Translations under genes and position numbers: made by a program
Part shown: piece after piece, positions 57,685 to 64,000 of the stretch
Numbering within the stretch: position 1 is the first letter of the stretch
Layout of the letters: each line of letters opens with the position of its first letter
Notes under the pieces: model-generated
Told to the model about the DNA's origin: nothing
Databases searched by the model: none
What the model saw: the letters and a program-made list of their open reading frames with translations, nothing else
From: JAKACA01 sp050010115
Lineage (GTDB): Bacteria > Actinomycetota > Acidimicrobiia > Acidimicrobiales > Bog-793
NCBI GenBank assembly: GCA_050010115.1
Contig: JBEKLQ010000009.1
Location: 1-64,000 of the forward strand
DNA: 64,000 nt
Direction of reading: 5' to 3'

Positions 57685-58544
57685 CTGTGACGATCGCTTC
57701 GTTCCTCAAGTACCACGCGCTCGGCAATGACTTCCTCGTGTCCCTGGATCCCGCCGCGCTCCCGGGCTCAGAAGAGCTCGATGCCGATTTCGTGGCGGCG
57801 GTGTGCGATCGCCATCGCGGGGTCGGCGCCGACGGCGTGATGGCGGCTCGGCTGTGCGCCCGCGACGGCCGGACGGCCGGACCGGACGTTCTCATGGAGC
57901 TTCGCAACGCTGACGGTAGCCGCGCCGAGACCAGTGGCAACGGCTTGCGTTGCCTCGCTCTCGCTCTTGTGGATGCCGGGTCGGTGCCCGGCCCGGACGT
58001 GCTCGTCGCGACCGACGCCGGCCTCCGTCTCGTCAGCGTGCTGGAGCGGACCAGCCCCGCAACGGCGCTCGTGAAAGCGGAGATGGGAACGCTCAAAGTT
58101 GGGCTGGAGGAGCGAGCGCCGCCGCTCGGTGGCGACTGGCAGGCACGTCGTGTCGACGTCGGCAACCCTCATCTCGTCCTGATCGGCGTTTCGCTCGATG
58201 GTGTCGACATCGCCGCCCTCGGTCGGGCGCTCGAGGACGCGCAGCCTGGTGGTCAGAACATCGAGGTCGTGGCGCCGGACGGCCACGGCGGCTTGGAGAT
58301 GCTCGTCTGGGAGCGCGGGTCCGGCGTCACCGAAGCCTGTGGCACTGGGAGCTGCGCTGCAGCTGCGGCCGCTCGGACCGCTGGGCTCGTAGGAGAGCGT
58401 GTCGAGGTTCACAACCCCGGGGGGACACTCGTCGTCGAGCAGGACGGAGCGGACCTGATGGCCCCCACGGTGTGGCTGACCGGACCAGCCACGCGGGTCG
58501 CTCGCATCGAGATGGTGCTGAGCGAGATCGACGTGGTCGCTTGA
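57669..58544 (+). CDS. dapF: Diaminopimelate epimerase
   Basis: A 291-residue DapF that converts LL- to meso-diaminopimelate, needed for lysine and peptidoglycan. The two active-site cysteines are C95 (SGNGLRC) and C224 (EACGTGSCA). HALGNDFLV, NADGSRAETSGNG and the DVGNPHLV strand are typical. ATG 57669 is the longest reasonable start; GTG 57681 or 57687 would remove a few residues and reduce overlap with miaA. Other genes of the same pathway (dapC, dapD, dapE) follow within 6 kb. Confidence 0.95.
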   Translation: MGDCVTVTIASFLKYHALGNDFLVSLDPAALPGSEELDADFVAAVCDRHRGVGADGVMAARLCARDGRTAGPDVLMELRNADGSRAETSGNGLRCLALALVDAGSVPGPDVLVATDAGLRLVSVLERTSPATALVKAEMGTLKVGLEERAPPLGGDWQARRVDVGNPHLVLIGVSLDGVDIAALGRALEDAQPGGQNIEVVAPDGHGGLEMLVWERGSGVTEACGTGSCAAAAAARTAGLVGERVEVHNPGGTLVVEQDGADLMAPTVWLTGPATRVARIEMVLSEIDVVA

Positions 58545-58593
58545 CGGTCGTCTCGCGCCTAGCCCGGTTCGGGCTCGACGTCGGTGGGCACCC

Positions 58594-59856
58594 GTGAGCC
58601 TGATCGAGCGGAGGTTCCGGGAGAAGATCGTCCTCGTCGGTGTCGTATCGTGGCCGCGCTCGCTCGAAGAGGTCGAGGCCAGCTTGGACGAGCTGGCGCT
58701 GTTGGTGGACACCGCCGGTGCGGACGAGGTGGGCCGTGTCGTGCAGCGGCGCGATGCACCAGACCCCGCGACCTACCTCGGCCGGGGCAAAGCCGAAGAG
58801 CTCCGGCAGCTCTCCGAGGCGGTCGATGCCGACACCGTCGTGTTCGACGACGAGCTCAGCCCAGCCCAGCAACGCAACCTGGAGAAGATCCTCGGCCGCA
58901 CCGCGATCGACCGGACTGCGGTGATCCTGGACATCTTCGCCCAGAACGCCCGCAGCGAAGAGGGGCGAGCCCAGGTCGAGCTCGCCCTGTCTCAGTACCG
59001 GCTGCCCCGGCTCCGGGGGCGCGGCATCATGCTCTCCCAGCAGGCCGGCCAGATCGGGACCCGGGGTCCCGGTGAGACCCAGCTCGAAACCGACCGCCGG
59101 CGCATCATGCGCCGGATCACCAAGCTCGAGGCGGAGCTCAGGGAGCTCGAGGCCACGCGGAGGACCCAGCGCCGATCGCGCGCTCGCAGTGCGCACCGTG
59201 AGGTGTCATTCGTCGGGTATACGAACGCCGGCAAGTCGACGCTGCTGAATCGCCTGACCGACGCCGGAGTCCTAGTCGAGAACCGCTTGTTCTCGACGCT
59301 CGACCCGAGGACGCGGCGGCTCGAGCTTCCGGGCGGGGAGACCGTGTTGTGTACGGACACGGTGGGTTTCGTGCGGAAGCTGCCGCACCAGCTCGTCGAC
59401 GCGTTCCATGCCACGCTCGAGGTCGTGGGCCAGGCCGATCTCTTGGTGCACGTCGTCGACGGCTCGGCGTCGGATCCAACGGGCCAGATCGAAGCGGTCC
59501 GCGGCGTGCTGGCGGAGATCGGCGCTCACGACGTCCCCGAGCTCCTGGCGGTCAACAAGGCGGACCGGGCACCTCGAGAGGCCGCTCGTCTGGCTGCGTC
59601 GCACCCCGGAGCGGTGGCATTCTCGGCTCTGACCGGGCGGGGCGTGCCGGAACTGCTGCGAACGATCGCCGACCGCCTGCGGTCGTCCGACCGGGTCCTC
59701 GACCTCGCCGTTCCAGTGGCTCGGGGTGATGTCGTGGCCGCGCTCCACAGGCAAGGTGAGGTCATCGACGAGCGGTACGAGGGCGAGACGGTCCGCATGC
59801 ATGCAAGGCTCGACGAGGAAGGTGCTCGGCGGTTTGAGGAGTTCGTGCAGAAGTGA
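58594..59856 (+). CDS. hflX: GTPase HflX
   Basis: A 420-residue ribosome-associated GTPase. The N-terminal domain has YLGRGKAEELR and the glycine-rich RGRGIMLSQQAGQIGTRGPGE segment followed by a coiled linker (KLEAELRELEATRRTQ). The G domain has G1 GYTNAGKST (208-216), G3 DTVGF and the switch-adjacent RKLPHQLVDAFHATLEVV, and G4 AVNKAD. HflX splits stalled or heat-damaged ribosomes. GTG 58594 lies 49 bases after dapF. Identification is secure. Confidence 0.95.
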   Translation: MSLIERRFREKIVLVGVVSWPRSLEEVEASLDELALLVDTAGADEVGRVVQRRDAPDPATYLGRGKAEELRQLSEAVDADTVVFDDELSPAQQRNLEKILGRTAIDRTAVILDIFAQNARSEEGRAQVELALSQYRLPRLRGRGIMLSQQAGQIGTRGPGETQLETDRRRIMRRITKLEAELRELEATRRTQRRSRARSAHREVSFVGYTNAGKSTLLNRLTDAGVLVENRLFSTLDPRTRRLELPGGETVLCTDTVGFVRKLPHQLVDAFHATLEVVGQADLLVHVVDGSASDPTGQIEAVRGVLAEIGAHDVPELLAVNKADRAPREAARLAASHPGAVAFSALTGRGVPELLRTIADRLRSSDRVLDLAVPVARGDVVAALHRQGEVIDERYEGETVRMHARLDEEGARRFEEFVQK

Positions 59857-59911
59857 GCGTGGCGGGAGCGAGTGTGTCGAGAACGAGTGTGACGAGAATG
59901 AATGTGACGTC

Positions 59912-61066
59912 GTGATCAGCGTTGCTGAGGGGTTCGTGCCGCCCGTGTACCCCTTCGACAAGCTGACCGAGTTCGCCTCGCTCGCTTCGGCCCACGAGGG
60001 AGGTTCGGTCGACTTGTCGATCGGGACTCCGTGTGACCCGCCGCCCGCCGAGGTAGTCGAGGCGCTCGGCCACTCGGGGACCGAGCGTGGCTACCCGACG
60101 TCGATCGGCTCGCTCGAGCTGCGGGAAGCGGCTTGTGAGTGGATGGAGCGGCGGCTCGGAGCATCGGTCGTCCCTTCGGCTGTCGCGGCCTGCGTGGGGA
60201 CGAAGGAGCTCGTCGCCGGGCTTCCTCAATGGTTGCGGTTGCGTTCTCCTCGGCGTGACACGGTGCTGTACCCCTCGCTCGCGTACCCGACCTACGAGAT
60301 GGGCGCCACGCTGGCCGGGTGCCGAGGCGTGCCGGTCCCGGTGGGAGCCGATGGGCTATTGGACCTGGCGGCTGTCGCCGACTCGGATGCGGAACGGGCG
60401 CTGTGCTTGTGGGTGAACAGTCCTGGCAACCCCGGCGGGCAGCTGGAGGACCTGGGGGCGGTGGCAGCCTGGGGTCGGGCGCACGGAGTCCCCGTGTTCT
60501 CGGACGAGTGCTACGTGGAGTTCACGTGGGCGTCCGGACCTCGGACGATCCTCGAGCACGGGGACGCCGGCGTCGTAGCCGTGCACTCGCTCTCCAAGCG
60601 GTCGAACCTGGCCGGTCTGCGGGTGGGCGTGTTCGCCGGGGATCCCGAGCTCGTCGAGTATCTGGCGGCCGTGCGGCGCCACGCCGGGTTCATGGTCGCC
60701 GGGCCGGTGCAGCATGCCGCCGCTGTGGCGTTCGGCGACGACGTCCACGTGGACCGCCAGCGGGAGGTGTACCTCGAGCGGTTGGAGCGGTTCGCCGCCT
60801 GGCTCAGCGAGGCCGGGATCCCGGCTCAAGTCCCGGGCGGAGGGTTCTATCTCTGGGTGCCGGTGCCGGAGCGGTTCGCCGGCGGCTCCGGCGGCTCCGG
60901 TGGCGTGAGCCCGGCGTTCGCGCTCGGGCGCCACTTCGCGGCTGCCGGCGGGTTCATCTCGAGCCCTGGCGACGCCTACGGGCCCAAAGGTACCGGATTC
61001 GTCCGGCTGGCCATGGTGCAGCCGATGGACCGCTTGCGGCTGGCGGCTGAGCGGTTGCTGTCGTGA
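59912..61066 (+). CDS. dapC: Succinyldiaminopimelate transaminase (DapC-like, PLP)
   Basis: A 384-residue class I/II aminotransferase. The PLP lysine is K229 in HSLSKRSNLAGLRVG; NSPGNPGG (169-176) and the DECY motif (198-201) bind the cofactor, and RLAM near the C-terminus supplies the carboxylate-binding Arg. Sequence pattern and position before dapD/dapE indicate DapC. GTG 59912 is the first usable start; the 55 bases upstream contain an odd GAGTGTG/GAATGTG direct repeat and no ribosome site. The stop overlaps the next GTG by four bases. Confidence 0.88.
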   Translation: MISVAEGFVPPVYPFDKLTEFASLASAHEGGSVDLSIGTPCDPPPAEVVEALGHSGTERGYPTSIGSLELREAACEWMERRLGASVVPSAVAACVGTKELVAGLPQWLRLRSPRRDTVLYPSLAYPTYEMGATLAGCRGVPVPVGADGLLDLAAVADSDAERALCLWVNSPGNPGGQLEDLGAVAAWGRAHGVPVFSDECYVEFTWASGPRTILEHGDAGVVAVHSLSKRSNLAGLRVGVFAGDPELVEYLAAVRRHAGFMVAGPVQHAAAVAFGDDVHVDRQREVYLERLERFAAWLSEAGIPAQVPGGGFYLWVPVPERFAGGSGGSGGVSPAFALGRHFAAAGGFISSPGDAYGPKGTGFVRLAMVQPMDRLRLAAERLLS

Positions 61067-61596
61067 AGGGCTTCGCCGTCGTCGCGGCCGTGGTTGTCGC
61101 GGTGATCGCGATCGGCGCGGGTCTCGTCGGCGGTTTGTCCCTGCCGACGCAGACCTACGGGCAGGGAGCAATGCGCTTCTCGATCGCTTTTCCGACAGCG
61201 CTCGGCTGGGGCAACTCGATAGGTCCCGGCCTTCAACGCGAGGAATACGTCGGGTACGCCGACGACGGCAAGCTCGAGGCCTTCGTGTTCGTTTTCCCGC
61301 CCATCGCGGCTCACGGGCTGCCGCTCTCAACAGAGCACGGTGCCGTGACCGAGTTGGTGCGGGGAACGAGGGTTGTGATCGGACCGCTCCAGTGCTTTCT
61401 CATCCGATCGCGCGAGGTGATCAGCCTGTCTCCGTCCTCCGCTGTTGTGCCCGGCGAACAATGCACTGACGTCGCCTACGTCGCCACCAGGAACCTCCTG
61501 TTCGAGGCATCGGCGCTCAGCACAGAAGGACCGAGTCTGGTCCGACAGGTCGTCGGGTCGCTCCGGGCCTCAAGCGACTCTCAGGGAGCTGGCTGA
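61063..61596 (+). CDS. Small exported protein of unknown function
   Basis: A 177-residue protein starting at a GTG that overlaps dapC. An N-terminal hydrophobic segment (residues 3-25, FAVVAAVVVAVIAIGAGLVGG) acts as signal or anchor; the remainder is a compact, mostly beta domain (MRFSIAFPTALGWGN, KLEAFVFVFPPIA, VVIGPLQCFLIRSREVI) with two cysteines that could pair. Similar small proteins with a lipoprotein-like layout are common in actinobacteria, but no lipobox is seen here. No family is recognised. It is coupled to dapC by position only. Confidence 0.65.
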   Translation: MKGFAVVAAVVVAVIAIGAGLVGGLSLPTQTYGQGAMRFSIAFPTALGWGNSIGPGLQREEYVGYADDGKLEAFVFVFPPIAAHGLPLSTEHGAVTELVRGTRVVIGPLQCFLIRSREVISLSPSSAVVPGEQCTDVAYVATRNLLFEASALSTEGPSLVRQVVGSLRASSDSQGAG

Positions 61597-61634
61597 CGGC
61601 GGAACATGCGGGCAGCTTTGCACTGAGCCGTCGG
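61593..61634. terminator. Hairpin between convergent genes
   Basis: CTGACGGC (61593-61600) pairs with GCCGTCGG (61627-61634), one G-T pair included, around a 26-base loop. It overlaps the stop of the exported-protein gene and faces the convergent hydrolase gene. No T-run, so termination is a guess from position. Confidence 0.35.
61614..61629. repeat. Possible degenerate remnant of the 37-bp repeat, inverted
   Basis: AGCTTTGCACTGAGCC matches 15 of 16 bases of the reverse complement of the 37-base element's core. The outer GTCAC arms are not conserved, so it may be a decayed copy or chance. Confidence 0.3.
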
Positions 61635-61668
61635 AAGCGCACCGTTTGTACCTGGGCGAGCGGGCATC

Positions 61669-62514
61669 TCAGGTCGACGGGACGAGCAGCCTCTCTCTGA
61701 ACAGCGTGAGCACCTGATCCAGAGCGTCGCGAGTCGCCGTGCCGGGCTCGTCCTTCAGATCCTCGGTGAGAACGGAGTGGGCGGCCTTGCGGTAGCCGTC
61801 GGGGTTGCCGGGGCTCGAGTCGATCTCGACGGCGACGAAGCGATCGCCGAGCTCGGCTTTCAGCCGGCGGAAGCGGTCGGCTGGGGCAGCTTGGTCCCCG
61901 GTGAACCGCAACCCCAGCACACAGATGTCCTCGTCCTCACAGCGCTGCTTGACCCTGGAGAGATCGGCATCGCTCAGACCGAGGTCCCGCTTGCGGGCCG
62001 AGCCGAGTGGGAAGGGAAGAGACGGTTGTGACAGCACGGGTGCCAGCACGACGTCGTCGACCATCATCGCCAGAGCGAAACCCCCCGTCAGGCACATCCC
62101 GACCGCACCAACCCCTGGACCGCCACAGCGACCGTGGGCGTCGGTCGCGAGCACGCGCAGCCACGCCGTGATGGGGCTTGTCCGCCCGCGTGCCAACGTC
62201 GAGAACTCTCGCGAGATGCACGCGTGGGCCATGACTTTCATGGCGTAGGGGATCGTCGGCTCGGCGCCTGGCTCGCCGAAGAGGTGGGGGAGTATGGCGG
62301 TGCAGCCGATCGAGGCGACCCGGCGGCCGAATTCGGCCACTTTCGGTGTAATGCCGGGAATCTCGCTGATGACGATCACGGCGGGCCCGCTGCCGGTCTG
62401 GTACACGTCCCTGGTCTTGCCGAGTGCGGTGAACTGTGAGCGAGTGTAGCCGTGCAGAGCCTGCGGGAGACCGGGTGTGCCGGCGGGGTTGCTGGTGGGC
62501 TCCGGATCGGGCAT
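61669..62514 (-). CDS. Dienelactone hydrolase family protein
   Basis: A 281-residue alpha/beta hydrolase. The nucleophile elbow is GAVGMCLTGG with Cys141, as in dienelactone hydrolase rather than a serine; VIVISEIPGITPKVAEFGRRVAS is the oxyanion-side strand and a C-terminal region (YRKAAHSVLTE) probably supplies the His. It hydrolyses cyclic dienelactones or related esters, often in aromatic degradation. No such pathway is nearby, so the substrate is open. ATG 62514 is set by the TACGCT -10 at 7 bases; the longer open frame runs into dapD. Confidence 0.85.
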   Translation of the reverse strand: MPDPEPTSNPAGTPGLPQALHGYTRSQFTALGKTRDVYQTGSGPAVIVISEIPGITPKVAEFGRRVASIGCTAILPHLFGEPGAEPTIPYAMKVMAHACISREFSTLARGRTSPITAWLRVLATDAHGRCGGPGVGAVGMCLTGGFALAMMVDDVVLAPVLSQPSLPFPLGSARKRDLGLSDADLSRVKQRCEDEDICVLGLRFTGDQAAPADRFRRLKAELGDRFVAVEIDSSPGNPDGYRKAAHSVLTEDLKDEPGTATRDALDQVLTLFRERLLVPST

Positions 62515-62521
62515 GAGCGGG

Positions 62522-62527
62522 AGCGTA
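62522..62527 (-). promoter_or_regulatory. -10 element of the dienelactone hydrolase gene
   Basis: TACGCT on the minus strand, 7 bases before ATG 62514. It is back-to-back with the dapD -10, only 23 bases away. Confidence 0.45.
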
Positions 62528-62550
62528 GTCGGCAGGTCTTCGCGGGGCAG

Positions 62551-62556
62551 TAGGTT
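62551..62556 (+). promoter_or_regulatory. -10 element of dapD
   Basis: TAGGTT, 6 bases upstream of GTG 62563, no ribosome site. The two divergent promoters must overlap, so the genes may be mutually regulated. Confidence 0.45.
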
Positions 62557-62562
62557 GCCGTC

Positions 62563-63378
62563 GTGGACCAGTTGCGCGCAGAAGTCGGGGAATTGTGGAA
62601 CCGGCGGCGCGAGCTGTCGCCGTCGGACACCGACGCGCGGCACACTCTCGCCGAGGTGATCGGTCTGCTCGATCGCGGCGAGGCCCGGGTCGTCGACCCG
62701 GAGAGCACGGTCGTGAATGAGTGGCTGAAGTGGGCGATTCTGTTGTGGTTTCTTGTGTCGGAGGTCGCCACGATCGAGCTCGGGCCGTTCGAGTACGCGG
62801 ACAAGGTGCCGCTGAAGCATGACTTCGCTGCTGCCGGCGTGCGCGTCGTGCCGGGTGCCTCCGCTCGGTGGGGCTCGTTCCTCGGCCGGGGCGTGATCCT
62901 GATGCCGAGCTACGTCAACATCGGCGCCTGGGTCGGAGCGGGGACGATGGTCGACACGTGGGCGACCGTCGGGTCGTGCGCTCAGATCGGAGCCAGGGTT
63001 CATCTGTCGGGAGGCGTGGGGATAGGCGGAGTGCTCGAACCGCCGAACGCCGTGCCGGTGATCGTCGAGGACGACGTGATGGTGGGCAGTCGGTCGATGC
63101 TGACGCAGGGGGCCCGTGTCGGGCGTGGGTCGGTGCTCGGCGAGGGGACGATCCTCAACCCCTCGATCCCGGTGATCGATGGTGAGACCGGCGAGGAGCT
63201 GAGCCGAGGTGTGGTGCCGCCCTGGTCCGTGGCCGTGAGCGCGATGCGGAGGCGGGAGCTGCCCGGAGGCGAGTTCTTCCTGCCGTGCGTCCTCGTGCTG
63301 AAGCGACTGACGGAGGGCGAGCGGCACGACAAGTCGAAGCTGAACGAGATCCTCCGGACCCATGGGGTGTCGGCGTGA
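62563..63378 (+). CDS. dapD: Tetrahydrodipicolinate N-succinyltransferase (E. coli type)
   Basis: A 271-residue left-handed beta-helix acyltransferase. SYVNIGAWVGAGTMVDTWATVGS, CAQIGARVHLSGGVGIGGVLEPP and VGSRSMLTQGARVGRGSVLG are the hexapeptide core. These motifs and the length match E. coli DapD rather than the different, longer actinobacterial DapD of Rv1201c type. The enzyme succinylates tetrahydrodipicolinate for DapC and DapE. GTG 62563 follows a TAGGTT -10 and is leaderless. The stop overlaps the dapE start (GTGA). Confidence 0.94.
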   Translation: MDQLRAEVGELWNRRRELSPSDTDARHTLAEVIGLLDRGEARVVDPESTVVNEWLKWAILLWFLVSEVATIELGPFEYADKVPLKHDFAAAGVRVVPGASARWGSFLGRGVILMPSYVNIGAWVGAGTMVDTWATVGSCAQIGARVHLSGGVGIGGVLEPPNAVPVIVEDDVMVGSRSMLTQGARVGRGSVLGEGTILNPSIPVIDGETGEELSRGVVPPWSVAVSAMRRRELPGGEFFLPCVLVLKRLTEGERHDKSKLNEILRTHGVSA

Positions 63379-64000
63379 GCGCAGGGTTGGGTCCGGATGC
63401 CGCCGCGGAGCGGGGCACGCCGGCCGGCGGCGCGCAGGCCGGCGGTGAGCCGGACCTGCTGGGGCTGACCGCTCAGCTCGTGGACATACCGTCGGTGAGC
63501 CACGAGGAGGCTGCAATCGCCGACCACGTCCAGGCGATGCTCGCGTCGGCGCCGCACCTCGAAGTAGCTCGGATCGGGAACAACGTCGTAGCCCGGACAT
63601 CTCTGGCCGGCAGGGCGGAGCGACCGATGCGGTTGCTGCTGGCCGGGCACCTCGACACGGTCCCTGCGAACGGGAACGAGCGAGCCCGAGTGAGCGGTGA
63701 CACCTGTCGCGGGCTCGGGTCGACCGACATGAAGGGCGGTCTCACGGTCATGATCGAAGCCGTGCGACGCGTGACTGTGCCCGCGCTCGACGTGACGTTC
63801 ATCGCGTACGTGTGCGAAGAGGTTGAGCAGCGCCACTCGGGGCTTTTGGAGATCGAGGCCTCGGCGCCGGAGTGGCTGACTGCGGACGCGGCGGTACTCG
63901 GCGAGCCGACCGCTTCGATTGTCGAGGCGGGCTGCCAGGGAGCCCTCCGGATCGGGGTCGAGATTGGCGGGGAGCGGGCGCACACCGCCCGGCCGTGGAT
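63375..64000 (+). CDS. dapE: Succinyl-diaminopimelate desuccinylase, 5 prime part (runs off the window)
   Basis: About 208 residues of a zinc M20 peptidase-family enzyme, cut by the window end. LLAGHLDTVP carries the first metal His and Asp, RGLGSTDMKGGL the bridging Asp, and VCEEVEQRHSGL the catalytic Glu pair; LGEPTASIVEAGCQGALR is also typical. The Ala/Gly-rich first 25 residues are atypical. GTG 63375 overlaps the dapD stop by four bases. Context (dapC, dapD, dapF) and motifs agree on DapE, which releases succinate from N-succinyl-LL-DAP. Confidence 0.9.
   Translation, partial: MSAGLGPDAAAERGTPAGGAQAGGEPDLLGLTAQLVDIPSVSHEEAAIADHVQAMLASAPHLEVARIGNNVVARTSLAGRAERPMRLLLAGHLDTVPANGNERARVSGDTCRGLGSTDMKGGLTVMIEAVRRVTVPALDVTFIAYVCEEVEQRHSGLLEIEASAPEWLTADAAVLGEPTASIVEAGCQGALRIGVEIGGERAHTARPW

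Overview
The window is a high-GC, gene-dense segment of an actinobacterial chromosome. It carries a WhiB regulator, coenzyme F420 genes (cofD, cofE), a paired ArsA/Get3-like ATPase module, a PdtaS-like sensor kinase, FolP2-type and Rv3264c-type proteins, Thr/Ser-rich secreted proteins, many GTG/TTG starts and tightly overlapping stop/start codons. The gene set and several divergent family members suggest a non-mycobacterial lineage such as Acidimicrobiia, but this is inferred from gene content only. No rRNA, tRNA, CRISPR array, prophage or complete insertion sequence was seen.

Layout. 1-8830: two ArsA-like ATPases, an O-methyltransferase, a PHP phosphatase, a histidine kinase, an ECF sigma factor with a membrane partner, a WhiB1-like protein read from the other strand behind a CRP-like site, and a glycerophosphodiesterase. 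8911-14078: a 10-bp tandem repeat, a GntR/FadR-like operator, etfBA, and an MBOAT/SGNH acyl-transfer pair. 14063-22607 (minus strand): ppa, an inositol-phosphatase-family gene, holA, folP2, a thioredoxin-TPR protein, metH and an orphan gene. 22608-27067: a phased-repeat intergenic region, a MoeB gene whose N-terminal rhodanese domain is broken, copies of a 37-bp near-palindromic repeat, an AbiEi/DUF559-type accessory gene, and the catalytic chain of a B12-dependent acyl-CoA mutase. 27068-30999: an M20 amidohydrolase, a biotin carboxylase/BCCP and, divergently, birA.

31076-48875 is a cell-surface glycan locus: rmlB, rmlD, a WbbL-like GT2, a Rv3264c-like nucleotidyltransferase, a GalE-like epimerase, three GT4 glycosyltransferases, a GDP-sugar reductase, a giant GT2-membrane protein and a DUF5719-type protein, with cofD-cofE embedded in it. 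48917-55894 adds ftsH, a CPBP protease, phosphomannomutase, a Trm112-like protein, a SIS isomerase and a divergent S-adenosylhomocysteinase. This order resembles the Mycobacterium tuberculosis Rv3248c-Rv3267 neighbourhood. 55895-64000 holds an unusual leader with a 20-codon ORF, hpf, miaA, dapF, hflX, dapC, a small secreted protein, a dienelactone hydrolase, dapD and the start of dapE, i.e. most of the succinylase branch of lysine/diaminopimelate synthesis.

Themes. At least eleven starts have a TAnnnT -10 hexamer 6-9 bases upstream and no Shine-Dalgarno, which points to leaderless transcription. Several enzymes keep their fold but have lost canonical residues (SAHH-like, RmlB-like, FolP2, Trm112-like). 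The most unusual stretch is 22608-27067, where broken moeB, the dispersed palindromic repeat, the AbiEi/DUF559 gene and the CACGTG array cluster together.
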